Program-made: the position numbers and the translations under genes
In this document: piece by piece, positions 47,101-58,100 of the stretch
How positions within the stretch are numbered: position 1 is the stretch's first letter
Layout: every line of letters starts with the position of its first letter
Notes under the pieces: generated by a model
Databases searched by the model: none
What the model was told of the DNA's origin: nothing
Seen by the model: the letters and a program-made list of their open reading frames with translations, nothing else
Assembly (NCBI RefSeq): GCF_037392515.1
Contig: NC_090290.1
Span: 39,703,753 to 39,767,752 of the forward strand
Reading direction: 5' to 3'
Length of the DNA stretch: 64,000 nucleotides
From: Haliotis asinina
Lineage: Eukaryota; Mollusca; Gastropoda; Lepetellida; Haliotidae

Positions 47101-47373
47101 GTATACGTGGTGTATGGTTGAATGGCGACTGTTTAGGTTCATCTTCACTAGGGTACATATTCGATCGGTATTCTAGACGTGGGCGAGTCAAAACGGAGGG
47201 ATGCAACTTTATGGATGACGCAATAAACAAGACGTTGTCACAGAATACATAACTTCAATGAAGTTGTATGCTTCATTTTTATCACTAGAGTGTATAGATG
47301 TAGAAGTATACTAAATTCTACTATGATTTCAGTAAATACTGGATTGTGATTGGTTAATCAAAGTCATTCAGAA
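44105..47373. other. No gene seen
   Basis: Long AT-rich stretch with no recognisable exon. It contains the (CACT)n run at 44943-44993. An acceptor-like GTGACAG at ~46320 is followed within 11 codons by a stop in phase 1, so it does not extend the ShKT gene. Confidence 0.5.
44943..44993 (+). repeat. (CACT)n microsatellite
   Basis: About 13 units, preceded by GCGGCGTACATAAGCAATGG, so it is probably an expanded SINE tail. Confidence 0.9.
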
Positions 47374-48165
47374 GTACACTCTTAAAAAAAAGAAATATGA
47401 CACAATTTTGCACACATATGTAAACTCAAACATGTTTTGTAGTTGCACGTTGTTTTTGGAATGTTTTAGAATATCGTGCTTGACCAAACGCAACCAAAAA
47501 TGACGGTTGTATCAATCAGGATTGTCATGATGTGCGTGGATGTCATGCAGCACGAATATCAGGCACAATGATTGTTTATCACACGCAAAACATGAGTACA
47601 GCATGTGACCATGAAAGACCCAAATGAATCTCGCAATTTTATCCACGATCTTTGCAAGTACTGTACACGAGAATGGGACGTCTCAACGCTGCCGATCGAA
47701 ATCAGGCAATTGGACGATTGCAAGCTGGCGAATCAAAAAGTGAGGTTGCAAGGATCTCCAACGTTCATCCCAGCACAATAGCTCGATTATGGGATCGATT
47801 TCATCAATGAACTTCGACAAATACCAGGAAGACATAGAGTGACCACACCTGCCCAAGATCGGTACATACATCCGGGTAACCCACCTACGTGACCGCCATC
47901 GTACCACCCGGGGCAGTACAAGTACAGTGTGGAACCCGAAGAGTGTCCGATCAGACAATCAGGAACCGTCTCCGAGAAGTAGGAATACATGCAAAACGTT
48001 TAAAAGTTCCCCCCTCCTTGACACGACTACTTCGACGTCGACGAGTGAGATGGTGTGACACAGTGCTGCCATGGAACTAGAGGCGCATATGGTATAACGA
48101 TGAATCCTGTTATCTCCTCAGGCGACGTGATGTTAGAGACCGTGCCTACAGACGACATCATTAAT
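47374..48165 (+). pseudogene. Tc1/mariner element relic, 5' half
   Basis: It starts at TACACTCTTAAAAAAAAG, similar to the MITE end at 30332. The open reading from ~47673 gives MGRLNAADRNQAIGRL and SEVARISNVHPSTIARLWDR (helix-turn-helix), then TIRNRLREVGIHAKR near 47955 in another frame, and WYNDESCYL with the first catalytic Asp near 48090. Stops break it and everything after the first Asp is missing. Confidence 0.75.
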
Positions 48166-48340
48166 TACACACACTAACACCACTACCGTTGTTTTTTTTC
48201 AAATAAGCTTCACACACTGGTCACAATGGATTGAAGTTGTTTTAGTGACGTAAATGATTTCACACACGTCCTCGACTGTACGAAACCAAAAGCACCAAAA
48301 CTAAGCGCTGCTAAAACGTCACAACATTTAAGACACTAAA

Positions 48341-49294
48341 ATCCATTAAAAATGACATTTAAGAGCGTTGACGCTGCACAATGCATTTACGAACACGCTG
48401 AGAAAACCCACCGATTCAGCTGAACCAACTGAGTTGCATGATAGGAGCTGTTAAATGCGAAAGGAATGGCAGATCAAGGTAAATTCGTGTATTTGACAGC
48501 CGATGTTTGTTGCTATATACACATTTACTAATCCTTTGAACTTCAAGATAAGAAGGAACACTCAAAATTTTCAAATAGTTTTGGTGTCATGAGCGATAGC
48601 TAAGTACGAAAATATCAACCTTTTCTGTGTCAACGATAAGTACCTATCACACAAGGACTGGTTTGTTTGTTCCATTGGCATTTATAACGGAACCTTGCCG
48701 TTTTTATATCCTTTTTATTGGCGTCACGAAATACCGAATTTACACCTAGCGATAATAGTATGTTATTTACGATCAATGAAAAAAGGAACGTCAGCAAAAA
48801 CAATTTGTATGTTTCAGCTGGTTCCATTCTCATGCATGTTCTTGGAAGCCCCAACACTCATATTTCCAACAATAAATATGTCATAGTGGCGTTAAAGAGG
48901 CGTGTATTTGTACTGATTCCTTATGGGTATCTTCACAATGATCGTTGAGCCGTGTTATACTTGACCTGTGTTCAACCTCAAACGTATTGAACAATGATTT
49001 CAAGGTAAAATGTACAGGGTAATTTGTAATGTTTGATGAAATGCTCCTGGACAACCACACTAACGCCTAGTTTCTGACTGTGTATAATTTTGATAGAAAA
49101 AAAGCTTTTAGATTAGAAAGAAGAGAAGATATATTGAGAGCTAAGCGAAGAACCTGAATATGAGGAAATCTCAGCTTACTTCAATCACAGCTGTAGCATT
49201 TTCAGAAAGGGTGGTTCAGATGGGAAAATATCGCAGGTTAGGAACTGCAAAACAGACCAGCGGGGCTCAGTAGGAACAATATTGAAGTCTGACG
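48341..49294 (+). repeat. Segmental duplication, parts A and B joined
   Basis: Part A (48341-48582) recurs at 49753-49993 and part B (48583-49294) recurs at 53203-53883, each at well over 90% by eye. Part B keeps an open stretch of about 50 codons in both copies, but its replacements fall mostly at amino-acid-changing sites, so I do not call a gene. Confidence 0.9.
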
Positions 49295-49752
49295 TTTCTA
49301 AATCAACATTGTGTCTGTTTCGCCCTCGTCGATTCCAAAGAACTTCACAGAAAACAATCATTTGAATCATGTGCCTCTACATAGCATTTCCAATTATGAA
49401 CTGCTGTAGTAGGGGCATTATGTTTTAGGGTTGTGTTTTACAGAAACAAACATAAAGTGTCAAAATTATAGGAACAGCGACAGTTCAATAACACCACTTT
49501 TTGAATTTTGCGCCAATTAGACTGGGTTTGACTTTGCGCTATGTGGACAGTTTCACTTCTGAAGTCTCTGTGAAAAATTATTTATGAATGTATGCTTGAA
49601 ACGAAATCGGGAAAGGATGCAAAATTGATCAAAGCGATTCATGAAACAAATAGCGTGATAACTGAAATCAACTCGCTTAAAATAGTTTCCTTTTTCGTGC
49701 ATTTCATCAAAGGGTGTTGCGTGGCTCTCGACAAAAAGCTGTGCAGTGTCCA
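49295..49752. other. No gene seen between duplication copies
   Basis: Unique AT-rich spacer between part B and the second part A. Confidence 0.5.
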
Positions 49753-49993
49753 TAAAAAATGACATTTAAGAGCGTTGACGCTGCACAATGCATTTACGAA
49801 CATGCTTCGAAAACCCACTGATTCAGCTGAACCAACTGAATTGCATGATATATGGGCTGTTAAATGTGAAAGGAATGGCAGATCAAGGTAAATTCGTGTA
49901 TTTGACAGTCGATGTTTGTTGCTATATACACATTTACTAATCCTTTGAACTTCAAGATAAGAAGGAACAGTCACAATTTTCAAATAGTTCTGC
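49753..49993 (+). repeat. Second copy of part A
   Basis: It begins AAAATGACATTTAAGAGCG and ends at TTTTCAAATAGTT, where copy 1 continues into part B but this copy does not. Confidence 0.9.
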
Positions 49994-50474
49994 TTGGTAG
50001 ATATGTGGCGTAACCACAAGGATGATTCATGCTCCTTAGTACGACAAACAAACACACAAACACATATAGGCACTATGTGAGTCACTTAATAAGGCATATA
50101 ACAGCTAAAGTCTTCAAATACATTATTTTACTTCTGCATATGAAGACTTCGGCCTTATCAAGGATTTATATCCTCATCCTTCTCCTTCGGCCGAATCGGT
50201 AGATATGTCAATAGTTTTCTGTGTCACTGTTACGCCTTGATCGTTTTCTATAAGCTACCCCGATGTTTTAAACCGAGTTCAACATCACATACAAAACGGT
50301 GTCCAACCGGGAGAGAAACATCTGAAAATACCAGTTTCTGTTAAGGTCACATTTCATGGGATGATATTACAGATTTAGTGAAATTTCTACTCTGGCACCT
50401 TTTGACATGTGCACTTTTTTATCAAACTAGTTTATGCATATTTTCCATTGTTTTTAGAATGTTCTTTAAAAGAC
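49994..50474. other. No gene seen
   Basis: A short inverted motif around CTTCTGCATATGAAGACTTC and simple ACAAACAAACACAC text near 50045. No exon. Confidence 0.45.
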
Positions 50475-50620
50475 CCGTGAAGATCAAGTTAGAATTGTTT
50501 TAAGTAGGTCATGATTGACGACAATCGCGTAAACTGATGCTCATGATGTTGATCACTTGACTGACATTGTCTCGTCCAGACCACCACCGTATAGCTGGGG
50601 TACGGCATTAAATAAATGTA
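50475..50620 (+). repeat. SINE, diverged
   Basis: CCCGTGAAGATCAAGTTAGA through GATGTTGATCACTTGACTG and CCACCGTATAGCTGG to GGCATTAAATAAA. Confidence 0.7.
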
Positions 50621-50914
50621 TGAATGTGTAAAACCTTTCAGCTCCTTTCCAGAACGAACCAGTTACTATCAACTCAAGGATTCGCGTTAAGAAGTGAAGG
50701 TGTCGCAAACGCATGCTATACAAATATACAGTCATAATTATATCAATTACAAAGCAGGCAGTTGGCTATTCTTTGCCCCAAGACGAATCACGTCTTCCAC
50801 CAAATTATTTGTTTACTTTCTCCCAGCTGAGCAATTGTCAATAAGGCTGATTTCAGTACGCTTCATCTGTTCTGACTGGCATCGAAAGGCTTTGTTAAAT
50901 ACCGCATAGGAGCC

Positions 50915-51145
50915 TTGAGGATACCGGTTAGAACTGGTCTTCAGAAACCATGCTTGTCGAAAGGGGCGACTGACGTGGTCGGGTAAGTTAGGTCCGCTGT
51001 CCTGGTTGACAAATACCATCTTATCCCGTGATCGATGCTGTTGATCACTGGATTATTTGGTCGAGACAAAATTATTTACAGACCGCCGGACATAGGTAGA
51101 ATATTTCTGAGTACGGCGTTTAGAAACAAACTATCACACAACAAA
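50915..51145 (+). repeat. SINE, second head type, AAC-type tail
   Basis: GAGGATACCGGTTAGAACTG through GTTGATCACTGGATTATTTG and GACCGCCGGACATAGGTAG to CACACAACAAAC. Confidence 0.75.
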
Positions 51146-51771
51146 CACCGGATGGCAACAATGGCTAATTCTTGCAGTAAGGGGAGTAACTCTGATGCAT
51201 GTACATACTGTAACTGCCGCTAACATTTTGTGTTTCCAAATTAAAACTCGCTGGTGGCCGTCAATTTCTGTCTCAAAGGGAAACTCGTCACGCGTACTCG
51301 TCACTTCCACCTTTATCGTTTGACATCCGGGAACCTTTCTTTACATTTTCTATGGCGGTATGTTAATAACTAATTAGCAGAACCCACCATATTCAAATTC
51401 TTTCATTCCAAATTTTCCAAAATCCCCAAGGCCTATGTCAACACTTAGTCTAACTGCACGTTTTTTTAAATTTTGAAATTATTTTATTGGCTCCCATTGG
51501 TATTCCTGACTCCGCATATTTGATCGATTGAAACGCTGTGTTTTATTTCCACCCAAAGTAAATGGATGAAACACAGTATAAAAAATTGGGGATGGAAATT
51601 GTCGAGAATAGACATGCCCGAAAGCCGGGACGTCATTGTCTGTTCAGTGTAATTTTCGCGGTGCGTGTTTTCGTACATGAGCTAATCAAAGCTGTGATGG
51701 TTGTTGTCGAATTGATTGATTGAGTAAGTTCTTTTAACGCCGACCAATGAATCGGTAGCTTCTGAGTGAGA
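51146..51771. other. No gene seen
   Basis: AT-rich DNA with no recognised domain or exon. Confidence 0.45.
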
Positions 51772-51885
51772 ACGTTGGGTGCAGTACTGGTTAAAACTGA
51801 ACGCCAGGGGTGCAATGTGTGACGTCCCTTGCGTGATATGGCTGACATATTGCTAAAAGCGGCTTAAAACTGAACTCATTCACTT
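51772..51885 (+). repeat. tRNA-derived SINE, decayed
   Basis: GTTGGGTGCAGTACTGGTTA, GGTGCAATGTGTGACGTCC, GATATGGCTGACATATTGC and GCGGCTTAAAACTGAAC with TCATTCACT. Confidence 0.65.
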
Positions 51886-52511
51886 GGATGCAACCCAACA
51901 CCATGGTGCTAATAAATGTGAAAGAAAATCGAAGTCCCGTCCTGGATTAGGATTTCTTTCCAGTGGATGTAGCGTCTAAGGTCTGCACAGGGACCAGTGA
52001 GTTTTGATTCCTGGTTCCCCAGGTACTCTAACATTGCACAGTTTGAAGGCATGAGGATTGTCTTCAAAGTTTATTTCATTTCAGTTGTACTTGATGTAAT
52101 ATATAAACGTTTGTTAAACATTTTAATAAAACAATTCTCAAACCGGCATAACCGAATCTATGGTAAAACTGTTCTAAAACAGTACGGCACCGTAGGCGTT
52201 CACTTGGACATAAACATTTCAGAAATATTTCGTGAAACGTTTGGGGTCGTTTAGCAGCAATTATACAGGCCGGTACTGCTTTCCTTAAATGGTGTATCTT
52301 GGGAGGATTGTTTGTATTGAATATACTTGAAGGTTTTAGGAATAACAATAGAATTGTAATTGATTTAGTTTTAATTATGATTATTTAACATAAATGAAAT
52401 GGACTGCTTAATAACAATCATGATGGGCGGTGCATGATAACAAATGGAAAATTCCAAAATGCAGACTGTTCACCAAGATAAAAAACAGTGAGATTGGAGT
52501 TTTAAATCGAC
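51886..52511. other. No gene seen
   Basis: AT-rich DNA. Short open stretches at 51997-52254 resemble nothing known. Confidence 0.45.
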
Positions 52512-52678
52512 ATCTAGCCTCGTGGTTAAAGCGTTCGCTCGTAACGCCGAAGACCCGCGTTCGATTCCCCACATGGGTACAATGTATGGGGCCCATTTCT
52601 GATGTCCCCCGCCGTGTTATTGCTGTATTATTACTTCAAGCAGCGTAAAACCATACTCATTCACTCACTCACTCACTC
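52512..52678 (+). repeat. tRNA-derived SINE, nearly complete
   Basis: TCTAGCCTCGTGGTTAAAGC (A-box side), CGTTCGATTCCCC (B box), ATGGGTACAATGTATGGGGC, CCGCCGTGTTATTGC, and GCGTAAAACCATACTC with an ACTC repeat tail. It is one of the best preserved tRNA-type copies here. Confidence 0.88.
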
Positions 52679-52894
52679 ACCATGTGTTCCTTAATGCAGT
52701 TAGGGTACATCTGATAGAACTCTGACTAGAATACTGTTGAAATGGTAGTACTTCCCAACTCATTTGCTCGCCGGAGTCATTTGCCACATGCACACACGGG
52801 TTATTTTCCCCCTGTATTGTTTTGCTATGCCTCACTGATCTGTTAAGGGAATCTCCCAAAACAATTTCCCCTATGCCCTGTCATTTTTGTCCCC

Positions 52895-53115
52895 ATGCTT
52901 GTCGTGAAAAGGGTACTAACGGGTTCGGATGGTCAGAGTCGCTGACTTTATTGACATGTCATCGTATCACAGTTATGTATATCGATGTTCATGATGTTGA
53001 TATTGGATTTTCTGTTTCTGGTCCAGATCACTGGATTGTCTGGTCCACGCTTGATTCTTTACAGACCGCCGTCATAGCAAGAATATTGCTGAGTGTGGTG
53101 TTAAGCAACAAACAA
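52895..53115 (+). repeat. SINE, second head type, with internal duplication
   Basis: CCATGCTTGTCGTGAAAAGG to AGTGTGGTGTTAAGCAACAAAC. The stretch around TGGATTGTCTGGTCCA is partly doubled (TTGGATTTTCTGTTTCTGG, then CACTGGATTGTCTGGTCC). Confidence 0.75.
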
Positions 53116-53202
53116 ACAGAACAAACTGCGTACCATGTACTTGAAAGCCATAGAACCATATATTTTCGGTGTCGAACGCTCCAAATCCCAGGTGTTGTTT
53201 TG

Positions 53203-53883
53203 GTGTCATGAGCGATAACTAAGTACGGTAATATCAACACAAGGGCTGGTTTGTTTGTTCCATTGGCATTTATAACGGAACCTTGCCGTTTTTATATCTT
53301 TTTTTATTAGCGTCGGTATTCGGTATTTTAATACCGAATTTAAGCCTAGTAATAATAGTATGTTATTCACGACCAATCAAAATAAGGAACCTTAGCAAAA
53401 ACAGTTTGTATGTTTCAGTTGGTTCCATTCTCATGCATGTTCTTGGAAGCCCTAACACTCATATTTCAAAAAATAAATATATCATAGTGGCGTTAAAGAG
53501 GCGTGTATTTGTATTGATGCCTTGTGGGTATCTTCAAAATGATCGTTGAGCCGTGTTATACTTGACCTGTGTTCAACCTCAAACGTATTGAACAATGATT
53601 TCAAGGTAAAAAGTACAGGGTAATTTGTAATGTTTGATGAAATGCTCCTGGACAACCACACTAACGCTTAGTTTATGACTATATATAAAAAAGCTTTTAG
53701 ATTAGAAAGAGGAGAAGATATATTGAGAGCTAAGTGAAGAACCTGAATATGAGGAAATCTCAGCTTACTTCAATCACAGCTGTAGCATTTTCAGAAAGGG
53801 TGGTTCAGATGGGAAAATATCGCAGGTTAGGAACTGCAAAACAGACCAGCGGGGCTCAGTAGGAACAATATTGAAGTCTGAAA
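53203..53883 (+). repeat. Second copy of part B
   Basis: It matches 48583-49294 from GTTTTGGTGTCATGAGCGAT to CAATATTGAAGTCTGA with small insertions and deletions. It lies 3.2 kb from the second part A, not adjacent to it. Confidence 0.92.
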
Positions 53884-53964
53884 TTTAATACACAGTGATT
53901 TGGAGCCTCTGTCAGGCACTAATGGTATAAGAGTTAGCGTGCGGACAAGGTTACACATGCAGTT

Positions 53965-54092
53965 TGAAACGGAATGCCACAGATATGCCAGGACTATCAG
54001 CAGTTGAACGTGAGAGGGCCATACGTATGCTCCAGATAGGGTCGACACTCGCCAATGTTGAAAGGGTTTCACGCTGTGCTGTGTCATGGAAG
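53965..54092 (+). pseudogene. Tc1 transposase N-terminal fragment
   Basis: MPGLSAVERERAIRMLQIGS, then TLANVERVSRCAVS, matches the first helix-turn-helix of Tc1-type transposases; compare MPRLTAIERERASGMIQQG at 61995. It breaks off after about 40 residues where the Harbinger piece begins. Confidence 0.75.
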
Positions 54093-54094
54093 GG

Positions 54095-54450
54095 TCCCTT
54101 GATGGTGTGATTGGCATTGTCTGTATCCAGCTGGTCATGGTGCATGGCTGGGTGTCGTCTTTGGATCAGGTTGTGCAGGTAGACACAACAGCGAACAACA
54201 ACAACGACGACAACAACAACAACAACAAAAGAAAAGAAATGAGGACCACAGAGAAGAAATGTCTGTAACTGATGGTAGAGACTGGTAGAGACTGTGGAGT
54301 TCATCGGTTTCCTGAGTTTTACGTGATTGCCATCAGGTGCCACCACTACATGTGGAAGGGTCCAACACCTCTCGTATTCTTGCAGTTGCCTGCCGTTCTT
54401 GCTCAGCGGTGAGATATTGTTGTTTGGGTCATTGTTGTTTGTTGTTGACA
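54095..54450 (-). pseudogene. PIF/Harbinger nuclease fragment
   Basis: The minus strand reads WTLPHVVVAPDGNHVKLRKP, matching the first catalytic Asp region of Harbinger nucleases (usual GAIDGKHVxIxxP), then YHQLQTF. After a low-complexity GTT-rich stretch it reads RCCVYLHNLIQRRHPAMHH, matching the C-terminal CCxLHN block. The catalytic core between them is missing and replaced by the GTT repeat (54185-54230). Confidence 0.7.
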
Positions 54451-55139
54451 CAGAAAATATAAAGCCCACAGATCCATGAAGAGTGCCGTCAGGATGTCCA
54501 GCCCACTTTTATACTCGAGTGACGATTTTGGAGACAAATCCGAACAGTATTGGGCCAGGGTCAGATTACCCTACGAATAGTAACCGAGTTGGCGAATACG
54601 TGTCGGGAGACTGCTGGAAGTGTGAGATTAGTGTTATAATCGGATCAGTCAGACACCGCCTATGAATATGGCATACAGACATCAGGCTGCTACAAGTCTT
54701 TCATCTGATTAACCCGATCAATGTTTGATCCCTAGAGGACTCAAAAAGGGGTGTCGTGTGAATTATCATCGGAACCCTGATATGTTCGCAAAACTGGGAT
54801 TAGTTCGGCTTCAGATAAAATTCCATCTGTAAGTGGAATGACTTCAGCTATAAACAACCATCAAAGAAATCATTTACATAGGATAATACACATAATGTTG
54901 ACCACTAGATTGTCTGGTCCAATAGCAGTCACCAATCTAGTCTCTCTCTCAGTCCCTGAACCATAGTATTTTCCCTACAGTCTTGCCTTCCCTGCAGTGC
55001 TTAAGCTCTAAATGAAGCAAGTCTAGATTTGCCATCGCCTCATTTCCAATTGTTTGATACTGTCAAAAGTATATATTCAGAGACTAAGCATTTGACTATC
55101 AACAAAACAAATCTGTAATGTGGTGTGTATATGTTTCAG
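54451..55139. other. No gene seen; small SINE fragment
   Basis: At ~54890-54935, ACATAATGTTGACCACTAGA and TTGTCTGGTCC are a SINE remnant. The rest is the upstream intron of the ShKT gene. Confidence 0.5.
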
Positions 55140-58100
55140 GATCGACGGCGTGCGTAAATACCGATACAAACTGCAACTACTGGATGGGGATACACGAGTG
55201 CGTTATTAATCCGCAATACATGATGTGTTACTGTGCTCTGGCCTGCAACACTGGTTCCGAGTGCTCCGGTGAGGATCTTCCAAGTCCTATCAATGCGTTT
55301 TCAAAGGACGAAATATGATTGGGTGAACTTTATGACCTCAGGAAATGTGTAACCTTGCTATGTGTCTACCTCCATTTAAAGCTGAATACGCTGTGTCGAA
55401 CTTTGATATTTCGAACGTATGGCTGTCTCGAAGTTATTGGTCTCTCAAATTTGTCACGAATGAAAACCATGGCCCGTGCGTATTCCTTCTTTAGCCACCA
55501 TTTTCCATCTGTGTCTAACATTGGACTACTCGACGTATTCAAGTAGGGCCATGGCTATGGCATTGTCAGTATGGTAAATGAGCAAGGAATATAAACAAGG
55601 GTTTCCACCACTGACCACACGTCCATGGACGATGATATCCTGTTTTATTTTCAATGAAGCCTTGGATATGATAACTGCAATCCCGGCTCATTACTGAACC
55701 CCTTTAGGTACAAATACTGACATCTTTTAAACCGTGCCCCATGCATTGTTTTTCAACTTCTACAGTGGTGTTGATATGAAATAATGTGAAGACTTTCAAC
55801 TGCGCAACAGGTGCGGCAGGAGATGACACAAACTGTGAATGCGACTTCCATGCCTCCAGAGGATCCTGTGAAACCAGTGACCTGGCAACAACTTGTCCTC
55901 GTACTTGTTCCCTGAGACAGAGTAAGTGACACTCCACCTCTTGTTCAGTCGGAGTAGATATTATCAGTCATGCCCGTAACATTTCTTGCTCCTGCACACT
56001 GCATCGGCATCTGTGGTTTCCTAATAGATTGAGCAATCTTCACCTGCTTCCACATCCATCGTTTCGTCAGACACAGTCACCACAATCTCCTTTCACATCC
56101 ATCGTTTCGTCAGACACAATCACCACAATCTCCTTTCACATCCATCGTTTCGTCAGACACAGTCACCACAATCTCCCTCCACATCTATCGTTTCCTCAGA
56201 CACAGTCACAACGATCTCCTTTCACATCTATCGTTTCGTCAGACACAGTCACCACGATCTCCTTTCACATCTATCGTTTCGTCAGACACAGTCACCACAA
56301 TCTCCCTCCACATCTATCGTTTCGTCAGACACAGTCACCACAATCTCCTTTCACATCTATCGTTTCGTCAGACACAGTCACCACAATCTCCCTCCACATC
56401 TATCGTTTCCCTGAAAATAAGAACAACCTGAATATGCTTAGGAGCTCTTCTGATTACAGCGAGATCCAAAAATGTTTTTTCTCTAGATTGAATTAGGGAT
56501 ACCCTTATGTCGCCACAGCTTTGCAGTAGTTAAAGATTATTGAGGGCTACTAATTAATATTTTTCTGGCAGCTGTCTGATTTGGAGAGAGATTTGTCAGC
56601 TTGGTCATCACTTCTTCACTCACTTCACTTGAGGTAGTACTGAGATACACTTGTTTTTTTTGGGTGTTGTCTTTGCATGTATGGGTCAGTGGGGGGTGGG
56701 CGACTCGATTATTTACAGACCGCCGCCATATAGCTGGAATATTGCTGAGTGCGGCATAAAACTAAACTCACTTATTCGCCCTTCTGCAGTCAGCCTTTCA
56801 CTCGATCACATATTCAAAATACGTTTTTTTCAGCCGTCACGTGCCCTCCACATGATAACTACCCAAACGCTATAGCTGTTGGTCAGAGAAGATACCTCGA
56901 TCGAGTCACATATATATGTAGCTATGGATACCGTAACGATGGTGACGTCGGACTCCGGGTGTGCGACTCTTCTGGAACGTGGAGGCCGTTTGGTGCCACG
57001 CCAATCTGTACATATGGTAAGTACCACGAAAGATACGAATCAAACTCAAGTGGGATAGGTTGGATGGGTTTTTGCTTAACGTGACACTCAACAGCATTCA
57101 AGCATAAGCATCGGTCGACGCAACTGGGATATGATGACATATGCCAAACAGGTCACCGAGAGTGGCCACTCGAGGCCGTTAGTCTTACTACAATCATCGA
57201 CTGCTGAAGACCAGTTCTAACCCGGATCTTCGCGGGCTGGAATTGTCTTGAAAGTTATCAGGCAATATTAGGTGCAAACATCGGTCGCCTCTTACAACAA
57301 TAACGGGAATGGGTCAGACATGAGACATACATTCTTTTGAATCAGGTAACGAAGTCCACCACACCGTTTTCATGAACATTGGGAATCGTCATTGGTTGTC
57401 TGTAAATCACCCTTGTATCATTTTCGTATATTCGAGAAGGTTATTTTCTGACTTGTATATTTTCTCAAAATGATTTTAATAATTAATATCAGTTCAATAC
57501 ATTTAGGCATGGCTTCAGCCCAAATGTTTCAAATTGGTCATAGAGACATGATGTACAACTATGTGATATTTACCGTTAAAAAGTTGGTGATATTCCGTTT
57601 CGCGAGCATATCACTAGCCAATGCCAATGAATATGGAGGAAACATAATATATACCCATACAGATTAAACGTTTTCATAAAAATGGACTATATTATCACAT
57701 TTTCCCTTAAATTCTCTTCATCATCTATTTCCTCTGTGGCTTCATCATTTGCATTCTATCACTCATGTAAATATGCATCATGTTTTATGTGATGAATTTG
57801 ATTTGCCAGTGACCATTTTAAATGTTTCCAACAGTTAATAAAATATTTCTGTTGAAAATGTTGACTGCTGGTATAGTCCGTTTGGCTCATAAGCGGACCG
57901 AGAAATTGTACGAAAACTTATAAATATAAAATACTCAATAAAACGCTTATCATGATCAAAACATCAAACCAACTCTATGAGGTTTTTGCAGAATGTTTCT
58001 CCTGAAAATACAAAAAGACCTTTAGCAATCTATCATTAACATAGTGACACAGTTCACTATTTCTTACGAAGGAGGTGTGCCGAGAAAGGGACAGCCAGGT

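Noticed and set aside
48718-53549. Open stretches sharing GSILMHVLGSPNTHIS in both part-B copies
   Set aside because: Differences between copies change the amino acid at about seven of 49 sites, and the upstream frame is not kept; it looks like duplicated non-coding DNA.
56029-56496. 155-codon open stretch rich in Ser/His/Phe
   Set aside because: It is the 43-bp minisatellite inside an intron; openness follows from the unit lacking stops.
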